Assembly (NCBI GenBank): GCA_030765055.1
Contig: CM060950.1
Coordinates: 457,672,278 to 457,736,277, forward strand
From: Mantis religiosa
Lineage: Eukaryota > Arthropoda > Insecta > Mantodea > Mantidae
Direction: 5' to 3'
DNA length: 64,000 nucleotides
The notes beneath the pieces are model-generated. The model was given only the letters and a program-made list of their open reading frames with translations. It searched no databases and was not told the origin of the DNA. The translations under genes were made by a program, and so were the position numbers. Below are positions 30,971 to 44,400 of this stretch, one piece after another. Every line of letters starts with the position of its first letter. Positions within the stretch are counted from its first letter, which is position 1.

Positions 30971-33900
30971 AAGCCCCAAAGGTACCTGGCTGGCGATCCG
31001 AGCCTCAAAGGTTCCTAGCATGCGAACCGAGTCCCAAAGGTTCCTGGCTGGTGATACGAGCCCCAAAGGATCTTGGCTGGCAATCCGAGCCTCAAAAGTT
31101 TCCTGGCTGGCGATCCGAGACCCAAAGGTTCTTGGCTGGCAATCCGAGCCTCAAAAGTTCCTGGCTGGTGATCCGAGCCCCAAAGGTTCTTGGCTGGCAA
31201 TCCGAGCCTCAAAAGTTTCCTAGCTGGTGATCCGAGACCCAAAGGTTCTTGGCTGGCAATCCGAGCCTCAAAAGTTTCCTGGCTGGTGATCCGGGCCCCA
31301 AAGGTTCTTGGCTGGCAATCCGAGCCTCAAAAGTTTCCTGGCTGGTGATCCGAGACCCAAAGGTTCATGGCTGGCAATCCGAGCCTCAAAAGTTTCCTGG
31401 CTGGTGATCCGAGACCCAAAGGTTCATGGCTGGCAATCCGAGCCTCAAAAGTTTCCTGGCTGGTGATCCGGGCCCCAAAGGTTCCTGGCTGGCAATCCGA
31501 GCCTCAAAAGTTTCCTGGCTGGCAATCCGAGCCTCAAAGGTTCTTGGCTGGCAATCCGAGCCTCAAAAGTTTCCTGGCTGGTGATCCGAGACCCAAAGGT
31601 TCTTGGCTGGCAATCCGAGCCTCAAAAGTTTCCTGGCTGGCAATCCGAGCCTCAAAGGTTCTTGGCTGGCAATCCGAGCCTCAAAAGTTTCCTGGCTGGT
31701 GATCCGAGCCTCAAAGGTTCTTGGCTGGCAATCCGAGCCTGAAAGGTTCCTGGCTGGCAATCCGAGCCTCAAAAGTTTCCTGGCTGGCAATCCGAGCCTC
31801 AAAAGTTTCCTGGCTGGTGATCCGAGCCTCAAAGGTTCCTGGCTGGCAATCCGAGCCTCAAAGGTTCCTGGCTGGCAATCCGAGCCTCAAAAGTTTCCTG
31901 GCTGGTGATCCGAGCCCCAAAGGTTCCTAGCTGGCGATCCTAGCCCCAAAGGTTCCTGGCTGGCAATCCGAGCCTCCAAAGTTTCCTGGCTGGTGATCCG
32001 AGCCCCAAAGGTTCTTGGCTAGCAATCCGAGCCTCAAAAGTTTCCTGGCTGGTGAACCGAGCCCCAAAGGTTCCTGGCAAGCGGTCCGAGCGCCAAAGGT
32101 TCCTAGCTGGCGATCCTAGCCCCAAAGGTTCCTGGCTGGCAATCCGAGCCCCAAAAGTTTCCTGGCTGGTGATCCGAGCCCCAAAGGTTCTTGGCTGGCA
32201 ATCCGAGCCCCAAAGGTTCCTGGCTGGCAATCCGAGCCCCAAAAGTTTCCTGGCTGGTGATCCGAGCCCCAAAGGTTCTTGGCTGGCAATCCGAGCCTCA
32301 AAAGTTTCCTGGCTGGTGATCCGGCCCCAAAGGTTCTTGGCTGGCAATCTGAGCCTCAAAAGTTTCCTGGCTGGCGATCCTAGCCCCAAAGATTCCTGGC
32401 TGGTGATCCGAGCCCCAAAGGTTCTTGGCTGGCATTCCGAGCCCCAAAAGTTTCCTGGCTGGCGATCCTAGCCCCAAAGGTTCCTGGCTGGCAATCCGAG
32501 CCTCAAAAGTTTCCTGGCTGGTGATCCGAGCCCCAAAGGTTCTTGGCTGGCAATCCGAGCCTCAAAAGTTTCCTGGCTGGCGATCCTAGCCCCAAAGGTT
32601 CCTGGCTGGTGATCCGAGCCCCAAAGGTTCCTGGCTGGCAATCCGAGCCTCAAAAGTTTCCTGGCTGGTGAGCCGAGCCCCAAAGGTTCTTGGCTGGCAT
32701 TCCGAGCCCCAAAAGTTTCCTGGCTGGCGATCCTAGCCCCAAAGGTTCCTGGCTGGCAATCCGAGCCTCAAAAGTTTCCTGGTTGGTGAGCCGAGCCCCA
32801 AAGGTTCTTGGCTGGCAATCCGAGCCCCAAAAGATTCCTGGCTGGCAATCCGAGCCTCAAAAGGTTCCTGGCAGGCGATCCGAGCCCCAAAGGTTCCTGG
32901 CTGGCGATGCGATCCCCAAAGGTTTCTGGCAAGCGATCCGAGCCCCAAAGGTTCCTGGCATGCGATCCGAGCCCCAAACGTTCTTGGCTGGCGATGCGTT
33001 CCCCTAAGGTTTCTGGCATGGGATCTGAGCCCCAAAGGTTCCTCGCTGGCGATGCGATCCCCAAAGGTTTCTGGCTGGTGATCCGAGCCCCAAAGGTTCC
33101 TGGCGGGCGATCCGAGACCCAAAGGTTCCTGACAGGCGATCCGAACCCCAAAGGTTCCTGGCCGGCGATCTGAAGGCCAAAGGTTCCTGGCTGGCGATCC
33201 GAGCCCCAAAGGTTCCTGGCTATCGATCCGAGCCCCAAAGGTTCCTGGCTGGCGATCCGAGCCCCAAATGTTTCCTGGCTGGCAATTCGAACCTCAAAGG
33301 TTCCTGGCGGGCGATCCGAACCCCAAAGGTTCCTGGCGGGCAATCCAAGCCCCAAAGGTTCCTAGCTATCGATCCGAGCCCCAAAGGTTCCTGGCTGGCG
33401 ATCCGAGCCCCAAATGTTTCCTGGCTGGCAATTCGAACCTCAAAGGTTCCTGGCGGGCGATCCGAACCCCAAAGGTTCCTGGCGGGCAATCCAAGCCCCA
33501 AAGGTTCCTGACGGGCGTCCGAACACCAAATGTTTCTTGCGGGCGATCCGTGCCCAAAAGGTTCCTGGCTATCGATCCACACCCTAAAGGTTCCTGGCTG
33601 GCGATCCAAGCCCCAACAGTTCCTGAACGTCGATCCGAGCCCCAAAGGTTTCCGGCGGGCCACCCGGACCACAAAGTTTCCCGGCGGGCCATCGGAACTC
33701 CAAAGGTTCCTGGCAGACTATCCGAGCCCCAAAGGTTCCTGGCTATCGATCCGAGCCCCAAAGGTTCCTGGCGGCGATCAGGAACCCTAAGGTCCCCGGC
33801 TGGCTATCGGAGCCCAAAAGGTTCCTGACTGGCAATCCGAGCACCAAATGTTCCTGGCTGGCGATGCGGGCCCCAAAGCTTGCTGGCTGGCGATGCGAGA

Positions 33901-35366
33901 CCCAAAGGTTCCTGGCTATCGATCCGAGCCCCAAAAGGTTCCTCGCGGGCGATCCGAACCCTCAAAGGTTCCTGGCGGGCGATCTGAGCCCCAAAGGTTC
34001 CTGGCTATCCACCCGAGCCCCAAAGGTTCCTGGCTGGCGATCCGAGCCCCAAGGCTTCCTGGCTACAGATACGAGCCCTAAAGGTTCCTGGCGGGCTATC
34101 CGAACCCCAAAGGTTCCTGGCGGGCGATCCGAGACCCAAAGGTTCCTGACAGGCGATCCGAAACCCAAAGGTTCCTGGCTGACGTTCCTAGCCCCGAAGG
34201 TTCCTGGCTGGCGATCCGAGCCCCAAAGTTTCCAACTACAGATGCGAGCCCCAAAGTTTCCTGGCGGGTGATCCAAACCCCAAAGGTTTCTGGTGGGCAA
34301 CCCGAGACCCAAAGGTTCCTGGTGGGCGATCGGAACCCCAAAGGTTCCTGGCGGGCGATCCGATCCCCAAAGTTTCCTGGCTATCGATGCGAGCCCCAAA
34401 GTTTCCTGGCTGGCGATTCGAACCCCAAAGGTCCCTGGCTGGTGATCCGAGCCCAAAAGGTTCCTGGCTGGCGATGCGAGCACCAAAGGTTCCTGGCTGG
34501 CGATGCGAGCCACAAAGCTTGCTGGCTGGCAATGCGAGCCTCAATGTTCCCTAGCTGGCGATGCGACCCCCAAAGCTTCCGGGCTGACGATCCGAGCCCC
34601 AAAGCTTCCTGGCTGGCGATCCGAGCTCCAAAGCTTCCTGGCTCGCTATGCGAGCCCCAAAGGTTTCTGGCATGCGATCCGAGCCCCAAAGGTTCTTGGC
34701 GGGCGATCCGAGCCCCAAATGTTCTTGGCTGGCGATCCCAGCCCGAAAGGTTTCTTGCTATCGATCCGAGCCCCAAAGGTTCTTGGCTGGAAATCCGAGC
34801 CTCAAAAGTTCCTGGCTGGTGATCCGAGCCCCAAAGGTTCTTAGCAGGCAATCCGATCCTCAAAAGTTTCCTGGCTGATGATCCGAGCCCCAAAAGTTTC
34901 CTGGCTGGCGATCCGAGCTCCAAAGGTTCTTGGCTGGCAATCCGAGCCTCAAAAGTTTCCTGGCTGGCGATCCTAGCCCCAAAGGTTTCTGGATGGTGAT
35001 CCGAGCCCCAAAGGTTCTTGGCTGGCAATCCGAGCCCCAAAAGATTCCTGGCTGGCGATCCTAGCCCCAAAGGTTCCTGGCTGGCAATCCGAGCCTCAAA
35101 AGTTTCCTGCCTGGTGATCCGAGCCCCAAAGGTTCTTGGCTGGCAATCCGAGCCTCAAAAGTTTCCTGGCCGGTGATCCGAGCCCTAAAGGTTCTTGGCT
35201 GGCAATCCGAGCCCCAAAAGTTTCCTGGCTGGCGATCCTAGCCCCAAAGATTCCTGGCTGGCAATCCGAGCCTCAAAAGTTTCCTGGCTGGTGATCCGGG
35301 CCCCAAAGGTTCTTGGCTGGCAATCCGAGCCTCAAAAGTTTCCTGGCTGGTGATCCTAGCCCCAAA

Positions 35367-36062
35367 GGTTCCTAGCTGGCAATTCGAGCCTCAAAAGTTT
35401 CCTGGCTGGTGATCCGAGCCCCAAAGGTTCCTAGCTGGCAATTCGAGCCTCAAAAGTTTCCTGGCTGGTGATCCGAGCCCCAAAGGTTCTTGGCTGGCAA
35501 TACGAGCCTCAAAAGTTTCCTGGCTGGTGATCCGAGCCCCAAAGGTTCCTAGCTGGCAATTCGAGCCTCAAAAGTTTCCTGGCTGGTGATCCGAGCCCCA
35601 AAGGTTCCTAGCTGGCAATTCGAGCCTCAAAAGTTTCCTGGCTGGTGATCCGAGCCCCAAAGGTTCCTAGCTGGCAATTCGAGCCTCAAAAGTTTCCTGG
35701 CTGGTGATCCGAGCCCCAAAGGTTCTTGGCTGGCAATACGAGCCTCAAAAGTTTCCTGGCTGGTGATCCGAGCCCCAAAGGTTCCTAGCTGGCAATTCGA
35801 GCCTCAAAAGTTTCCTGGCTGGTGATCCGAGCCCCAAAGGTTCCTAGCTGGCAATTCGAGCCTCAAAAGTTTCCTGGCTGGTGATCCGAGCCCCAAAGGT
35901 TCCTAGCTGGCAATTCGAGCCTCAAAAGTTTCCTGGCTGGTGATCCGAGCCCCAAAGGTTCCTAGCTGGCAATTCGAGCCTCAAAAGTTTCCTGGCTGGT
36001 GATCCGAGCCCCAAAGCTTCTTGGCTGGCAATTCGAGCCTCAAAAGTTTCCTGGCTGGTGAT
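35367..36062. repeat. 59-bp dimer block with 236-bp superperiod
   Basis: About twelve units of 59 bp (one 29-mer plus one 30-mer) start at 35367, 35426, 35485 and so on. A TTGGCTGGCAATACG variant occurs at 35485 and 35721, i.e. every fourth dimer, implying a recent 4-unit (236-bp) duplication. Confidence 0.9.
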
Positions 36063-39000
36063 CCGGGCCCCAAAGGTTCCTGGCATGCGGTCCGAACCCC
36101 AAAGATGCCTGGCTGGCGATCCTAGCCCCAAGGGTTCCTGGCTGGCAATCCGAGCCCCAAAAGATTCCTGGCTGGCGATCCGAGCCCCAAAGGTTCCTGG
36201 CAGGCGATGCGATCCCCAAAGTATTCTGGCATGTGATCCGTGCCTCAGAGGTTTCTGGCATGCGATCCGAGCCCCAAAGGTTCTTGCCTGGCGATGCGAT
36301 CCCCTAAGGTTTCTGGCATAGGATCCGAGCCCCAAAGGTTCCTGGCTGGCGATCTGAGCCCCAAAGTTTCCTGGCGGGCGATCCGAGCCCCAAAGATTCC
36401 TGACAGGCGATCCGAACCCCAAAGGTTCCTGGCCGGCGATCTGAACGCCAAAGGTTCCTGGCTGGCGATCCGAGCCCCAAAGGCTCCTGGCTATCGATCC
36501 GAGCCCCAAAGGTTCCCGGCGGGCCGTGCGAGCTCCAAAGTTTCTTGGCTGGCAATCCTGGCCCGAAAGGTTCCTAGCTATCGATCCGAGCCCCAAAGGT
36601 TCCTGGATGGCGATCCGAGCCCCAAATGTTTCCCGGCTGGCGATCCGAACCTCAAAGGTTCCTTGCGGGCGATCCGAACCCAAAGGATCCCGGCGGGCAA
36701 TCCAAGCCCCAAAGGTTCCTGGCGGGCGAACCGAACACCAAAGGTTTCTTGCGGGCGATCCGTGCCCAAAAGATTCCTGGCTATCGATCCGAACCCTAAA
36801 GGTTCCTGGTCGTCGATCCGAGCCCCAAAGGTTTCCGGCGGGCGACCCGGACCACAAAGGTTCCCGGCGGGCGATCGGAACACCAAAGGTTCCTGGCGGA
36901 CGATCCGAACCCCAAAGGTTCCTGGTTATCGATCCGAGCCCCAAAGGTTCCTGGCGGCGATCAGGAACGCAAAGGTCCCCGGCAGCGATCGGAGCCCAAA
37001 AGGTTCTTGGCTGGCGATCCCAGCCCGAAAGGTTCCTGGCTGGCGATGCGAGCCCCAGAGGTTTCTGGCTGGCGATGCGGGCCCCAAAGCTTGCTGGCTG
37101 GCGATGCGAGACCCAAAGGTTCCTGATTGGCGATGCCAGCCCCAAAGCTTCCTGGCTGGCGATCCGAGCCCCAAAGGTTCTTGGCTGGCGATCCCAGCCC
37201 GAAAGGTTCCTGGCTATCGATCCGAGCCCCAAAAGGTTCCTGGCGGGCGATCCGAACCCTCGAAGGTTCCTAGCGGGCGTTCTGAGCCCCAAAGTTTCCT
37301 GGCTATCCACCCGAGCCCCAAAGGTTCCTGGCTGGCGAACCGAGCCCCAAGGCTTCCTGGCTACAGATACGAGCCCTAAATGTTCCTGGCGGGCTATCCG
37401 AACCCCAAAGGTTCCTGCCGGGCGATCCGAGCCGCAAAGGTTCCTGACAGGCGATCCGAACCCCAAAGGTTCCTGGCAGGCGATCTGAACACCAAAGGTT
37501 CTTGGCTAGCGATCCGAGCCCCAAAGGTTCCTGGCTATCGATCCGAGCCCCAAAGGATCCTAGCGGGCCGTCCGAGCACAAGAATTTCTTGGCTGGCAAT
37601 CCAAGCCCGAAAGGTTCCTGGCTATCGATCCGATCCCCAAAGGTTCCTGGCTGGCGATCCGAGCCCCAAATGTTTTCTGGCTGGCGATCCGAGCCTCAAA
37701 GGTTCCTGGCGGGTGTTCGAAACCCCAAAGATTCCTGGTGGGCAACCCGAAACCCAAAGGTTCCTGGCGGGCGATCGGAACCCCAAAGGTTCCTGGTGGG
37801 CGATCCGATCCCCAAAGTTTCCTGGCTATCGATCCGAGCCCCAAAGTTTCCTGGCTGGCTATTCGAACCCCAAAGATCCCTGGCTGGTGATTCGAGCCCA
37901 AAAGGTTCCTGGCTGGCGAAGCGAGCACCAAAGGTTCCTGGCTGGCGATGCGAGCCACTAAGCTTTCTGGTTGGCAATGCGAGCGCCAATGTTCCCTGGC
38001 TAGCCATGCGACCCCCAAAGCTTCCGGGCTGGCGATCCAAGCCCCAAAGCTTCCTGGCTGGCGATCCCAGCTCCAAAGCTTCCTGGCTCGCGATGTGAGC
38101 CCCAAAGTTTTCTGGCATGCGATCCGAGCCCCAAAGGTTCTTGGCGGGCGATCCGAGATCCATATGTTCTTGGCTGGCGATCCCAGCCCGAAAGGTTCCT
38201 GGCTATCGATCCGAGCCGCAAAGGTTCTTGGCTGGCAATCCGAGCCTCAAAAGTTCCTGGCTGGTGATCCCAGCCCCAAAGGTTCTTAGCAGGCAATCCG
38301 ATCCTCAAAATTTTCCTGGCTGATGATCCGAGCCCAAAAAGTTCCTGGCAGCGGTCCGAGCCCCAAAGGTTCCTAGCTGGCGATCCTAGCCCCAAAAGGT
38401 TCCTGGCTGGCGATCCTAGCCCCAAAGGTTCCTGGCTGGTGATCCGAGCCCCAAAGGTTCTTGGCTGGCAATCCGAGCCCCAAAAGTTTCCTGGCTGATG
38501 ATCCGAGCCCAAAAAGTTCCTGGCATGCGGTCCGAGCCCCAAAGGTTCCTAGCTGGCGATCCTAGCCCCAAGGGTTCCTGGCTGGCAATCCGAGCCCCAA
38601 ACGTATCCTGGCAGGCGATCCGAGCCCCAAAGGTTCTTGGCTGGCAATCCGAGCCTCAAAAGTTTCCTGGCTGGCTATCCTAGCCTCAAGGGTTCTTGGC
38701 TGGCAATCCGAGCCTCATAAGTTTCCTGGCTGGTGGTCCGAGCCCCAAAGGTTCTTGGCTGGCAATCCGAGCCCAAAAAAGTTTCCTGGCTGGCGATCCT
38801 AGCCCCAAAGATTCCTGGCTGGCAATCCGAGCCTCAAAAGTTTCCTGGCTGGTAATCCGAGCCCCAAAGGTTCTTCGCTGGCAATCCGAGCCTCAAAAGT
38901 TTCCTGGCTGGTGATCCGAGCCCCAAAGGTTCCTGGCATGCGGTCCGAGCCCCAAAGGTGCCTGGCTGGAGATCCTAGCCCCAAGGGTTCCTGGCTGGCA

Positions 39001-40659
39001 ATCCGAGCCCCAAAAGATTCCTGGCTGGCGATCCGAGCCCCAAAAGGTTCCTGGTATGCGATTCGAGCCCCAAAGGTTCCTGACTGGCGATGCGATCCCC
39101 AAAGGTTTCTGGCATTCGATCCGTGCCTCAAAGGTTTCTGGCAAGCGATCCGAGCCCCTAAACGTTCTTGGCTGGCGACGCGATTCCAAAGGCTCCTGGC
39201 ATGCGATCCGAACCCCAAACGTTCTTGGCTGGCGATGCGATCCCCTAAGGTTTCTGGCATGGAATCCGAGCCCCAAAGGTTCCTGGCTGGCGATCCGAAC
39301 CACAATGGTTCATGGCTGGCGATCCCAGCCCCAAACGTTCCTCGCTGTTGATGCGATACCCAAAGGTTTCTGGCTGGTGATCCGAGCCCCAAAGGTTCCT
39401 GACAGGCGATCCGAACCCCAAACGTTCCTGGCCGGCGAACTGAACGCCAAAGGTTCCTGGCTGGCTATCCTGCCCCGAAAGTTTCCTAACTATCGATCCG
39501 AGCCCCAAAGCATCCTGGCGGGCAATCCAAGCCCCAAATGTTGCTAGCGGGCGATCCGTACACCAAAGGTTTATGCGGGCGATCCGTGCCCTAAAGGTTC
39601 CTAGTTATATATCCGAACCCTAAAGGTTCCTGGCTGGCGGTCCAAGCCCCAACAGTTCCTGGTCGTCGATCCGAGCCCCAAAGGATCCTGGCGGGCGACC
39701 CTGACCACAAAGGTTCCCGGCGGGCGATCGGAACTCCAAAGGTTCTTGGCGGACGATCCGAGCCCCAAAGGTTCCTGGTTATCGATCCGAGCCCCAAAGG
39801 TTGCTGGCGGCGATCAGGAACCCAAAGGTCCGCGGCTGGCGATCGGAGCCTTAAAGGTTCCTGACTGGCGATCCGAGCACCAAAGGTTCCTGGCTGGCGA
39901 TGCGAGCCCCAGAGGTTTCTGGCTGGCGATGCGGGCCCCAAAGCTTGCTGGGTGGCGAAGCAAGACCCAAAGGTTCCTGATTGGCGATGCCAGCCCCAAA
40001 GCTTCCTGGCTTGCGATCCGAGCCCCAAAGGTTCTTGGCGGGCGATCCCAGCCCGAAAGGTTCCTGGCTATCGATCCGAGCCCCAAAAGGTTCCTGTCGG
40101 GCGATCCGAACCCTCAAAGGTTCCTGGCGGGCGATCTGAGCCCGAAAGGTTCCTGGCTGGTGATCCGAGCCCAAAAGGTTCCTGGCTGGCGATGCGAGCA
40201 CCAAAGGTTCCTGGCTGGCGATGCGAGCCACAAAGCTTGCTGTCTGGCAATGCGAGCCCCAATGTTCCCTAGCTGGCGATGCGACCCCCAAAGCTTCCGG
40301 GCTGGCGATCCGAGCTCCAAAGCTTCCTGGCTGGCGATCCGATCTCCAAAGATTCCTGGCTCGCTATGCGAGCCCCAAAGGTTTCTCGCATGCGATCCGA
40401 GCCCCAAAGGTTCTTGGCGGGTGATCCGAGCCCCAAATGTTCTTGGCTGGCGATCCCAGCCCGAAAGGTTCCTGGCTATCGATCCGAGCCCCAAAAGTTC
40501 TTGGCTGGCAATCCGAGCCTCAAAAGTTCCTGGCTGGTGATCCGAGCCCCAAAGGTTCTTAGCAGGCAATCCGATCCTCAAAAGTTCCCTGGCTGATGAT
40601 CCGAGCCCAAGTAGTTCCTGGCATGCGGTCCGAACCCCAAAGGTTCCTAGCTGGCGATC

Positions 40660-41493
40660 CTAGCCCCAAAGGTTCCTGGCTGGAAATCCAAGCCCCAAAA
40701 GTTTCCTGGCTGGCGATCTGAGCTCCAAAGGTTCTTGGCTAGCAATCCGAGCCTCAAAAGTTTCCTGGCTGGCGATCCTAGCCCCAAAGGTTCCTGGATG
40801 GTGATCCGAGCCCCAAAGGTTCTTGGCTGGCAATCCGAGCCATAAAAGTTTCCTAGCTGGCGATCCTAGCTCCAAAGGTTTCTGGCTGGCAATCCGAGCC
40901 TCAAAAGTTTCCTGGCTGGTGATCCGAGCCCCAAAGGTTCTTGGCTGGCAATCCGAGCCCCAAAAGTTTCCTGGCTGGCGATCCTAGCCCCAAAGGTTCC
41001 TGGCTGGAAATCCGAGCCCCAAAAGTTTCCTGGCTGGCGATCTGAGCTCCAAAGGTTCTTGGCTAGCAATCCGAGCCTCAAAAGTTTCCTGGCTGGCGAT
41101 CCTAGCCCCAAAGGTTCCTGGATGGTGATCCGAGCCCCAAAGGTTCTTGGCTGGCAATCCGAGCCCCAAAAGTTTCCTAGCTGGCGATCCTAGCCCCAAA
41201 GGTTCCTGGATGGTGATCCGAGCCCCAAAGGTACTTGGCTGGCAATCCGAGCCCCAAAAGTTTCCTAGCTGGCGATCCTAGCCCCAAAGGTTCCTGGCTG
41301 GAAATCCGAGCCCCAAAAGTTTCCTGGCTGGCGATCTGAGCTCCAAAGGTTCTTGGCTAGCAATCCGAGCCTCAAAAGTTTCCTGGCTGGCGATCCTAGC
41401 CCCAAAGGTTCCTGGATGGTGATCCGAGCCCCAAAGGTTCTTGGCTGGCAATCCGAGCCATAAAAGTTTCCTGGCTGGCCATCCTAGCCCCAA
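40660..41493. repeat. Local higher-order repeat of about 300 bp, three copies
   Basis: The segment beginning TCCTGGCTGGAAATCC, with GATCTGAGCTCC downstream, recurs at about 40670, 40996 and 41288 (offsets about 324 and 294 bp). Confidence 0.8.
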
Positions 41494-44400
41494 AGGTTTC
41501 TGGCTGGCAATCCGAGCCTCAAAAGTTTCCTGGCTGGTGATCCGAGCCCCAAAGGTTCTTGGCTGGCAATCCGAGCCCCAAAAGTTTCCTGGCTGGCGAT
41601 CCTAGCCCCAAAGATTCCTGGCTGGCAATCCCAGCCTCAAAAGTTTCCTGGCTGGTGATCCGGGCCCCAAAGGTTCTTGGCTGGCAATCCGAGCCTCAAA
41701 AGTTTCCTCGCTAGTGATCCTAGCCCCAAAGGTTCCTAGCTGGCAATCCGAGCCTCAAAAGTTTCCTGGCTGGTGATCCGAACCCCAAAGGTTCTTGGCT
41801 GGCAATCCGAGCCTCAAAAGTTTCCTGGCTGGTGATCCGAGCCCCAAAGGTTCCTAGCATGCGGTCCGAGCCTCAAAAGTTTCCTAGCTGGTGATCCGAG
41901 CCCCAAAGCTTCTTGGCTGGCAATCCGAGCCTCAAAAGTTTCCTGGCTGGTGATCCGGCCCCAAAGGTTCCTGGCATGCGGTCCGAGCCCCAAAGGTGCC
42001 TGGCTGGCGATCCTAGCCCCAAGGGTTCCTGGCCGGCAATCCGAGCCCCAAAAGATTCCTGGCTGGCGATCCGAGCCCCAAAGGTTCCTGGCTGGCGATG
42101 CGATCCCCAAAGGTTTCTGGCATGCGATCCGTGCCTCAAAGGCTTCTGGCATGCGATCTGAGCCCCAAAGGTTCCTGACCATCCACCCGAGCCCCAAAGG
42201 TTCCTGGCTGGCGATCCGAGCCCCAAGGCTTCCTGGCTACAGATACGAGCCCTAAAGGTTCCTGGCGGGCTATCCGAACCCCAAAGGTTCCTGGCGGGCG
42301 ATCCGAGCCCCAAAGGTTCCTGACAGGCGATCTGAACACCAAAGGTTCCTGGCTAGCGATCCGAGCCCCAAAGGTTCCTGGCAATCGATCCGAGCCCCAA
42401 AGGTTCCTAGCGGGCCGTCCGGCACCAGAGTTTCTTGGCTGGCAATCCAAGCCCGAAAGGTTCCTGGCTATCGATCTGAGCCCCAAAGGTTCCTGGCTGG
42501 CGATCCGAGCCCCAAATCTTTTCTGGCTGGCGATCCGAGACTCAAAGTTTCCTGGCGGGCGATCCGAACCCCAAAGGTTCCTGGCAGGCAATCCGAGCCC
42601 CAAAGGTTTCTGGCTGACGTTCCGAGCCCCGAAGGTTCCTGGCTGGCGATCCGAGCCCCAAAGTTTCCTGGCTACAGATACGAGCCCAAAAGTTTCCTGG
42701 CGGGTGATCCAAACCCCAAAGATTCCTGGTGGGCAACCCGAAACCCAAAGGTTCCTGGCGGGCGATCGGAACCCCAAAGGTTCCTGGTGGGCGATCCGAG
42801 CCCCAAAGTTTCCTGGCTGGCGATTCGAACCCCAAAGATCCCTGGCTGGTGATTCGAACCCAAAAGGTTCCTGGCTGGCGATGCGAGCACCAAAGGTTCC
42901 TGGCTGGCGATGCGAGCCACTAAGCTTTCTGGCTGTCAATGCGAGCCCCAATGTTCCCTGGCTAGCGATGCGACCCCCAAAGCTTCCGGGCTGGCGATCC
43001 AAGCCCCAAAGCTTCCTGGCTGGCGATCCGAGCTCCAAAGCTTCCTGGCTCGCGATGTGGCCCCAAAGGTTCCTGGCCGGCGATCTGAACGCCAAAGGTT
43101 CTTGGCGGGCGATCCGAGATCCAAATGTTCTTGGCTGCCGATCCCAGGCCGCAAGGTTCCTGGCTATCGATCCGAGCCCCAAAGGTTCTTGGCTGGCAAT
43201 CCGAGCCTCAAAATTTCCTGGCTGGTGATCCCAGACCCAAAGGTTCTTAGCAGGCAATCCGATACTCAAAAGTTTCCTGGCTGATGATCCGCGCCCAAAA
43301 AGTTCCTGGCATGCGGTCCGAGCCCCAAAGGTTCCTAGCTGGCGATCCTAGCCCCAAAAGGTTCCTGGCTGGCGATCCTAGCCCCAAGGGCTCCTGGCTG
43401 GCAATCCGAGCCCCAAAAGATTCCTGGCTGGCGATCCGAGCCCCAAAAGTTTCCTGGTATGCGATTCGAGCCCCAAAGGTTCCTGGCTGGCGATGCGATC
43501 CCCAAAGGTTTCTGGCATTCGATCCGTGCCTCAAAGGTTTCTGGCAAGCGATCCGAGCCCCTAAACGTTCTTGGCTAGCGACGCGATTCCCAAAGGCTCC
43601 TGGCATGCGATCCGAACCCCAAACGTTCTTGGCTGGCGATGCGATCGCCTAAGGTTTCTGGCATGGAATCCGAGCCCCAAAGGTTCCTGGCTGGCGATCC
43701 GAACCACAAAGGTTCATGGCTGGCGATCCCAGCCCCAAACGTTCCTCGCTGTCGATGCGATCCCCAAAGGTTTCTGGCTGGTGATCGGAGCCCCAAAGGT
43801 TCCTGACAGGCGATCCGAACCCCAAAGGTTCTTGGCCGGCGATCTGAACGCCAAAGGTTCCTGGCTGGCGATCCGAACCCAAAGGCTCCTGGCTATCGAT
43901 CCGAGCCCCAAAGGTTCCTGGCGGGCCGTCCGAGCTCCAAAGTTTCTTGGCTGGCTATCCTGCCCTGAAAGGTTCCTAGCTATCGATGCGAGCCCCAAAG
44001 CATCCTGGCGGGCAATCCAAGCCCCAAATGTTGCTGGCGGGCGATCCGAACACCAAAGGTTCCTTGCGGGCGATCCGTGCCCAAAAGGTTCCTGGTTATC
44101 GATCCGAACCCTAAAGGTTCCTGGCTGGCGATCCAAGCCCCAACAGTTCCTGGTCGTCGATCCGAGCCCCAAAAGATCCTGACGGGCGACCCTGACCACA
44201 AAGGTTCCCGGCGGGCGATCGGAACTCCAAAGGTTCCTGGCGGACGATCCGAGCCCCAAAGGTTCCTGGTTATCGATCCGAGCCCCAAAGGTTCCTGGCG
44301 GCGATCAGGAACCCAAAGGTCCACGGCTGGCGATCGGAGCCTTAAAGGTTCCTGACTGGCGATCCGAGCACCAAAGGTTCCTGGCTGGCGATGCGAGCCC

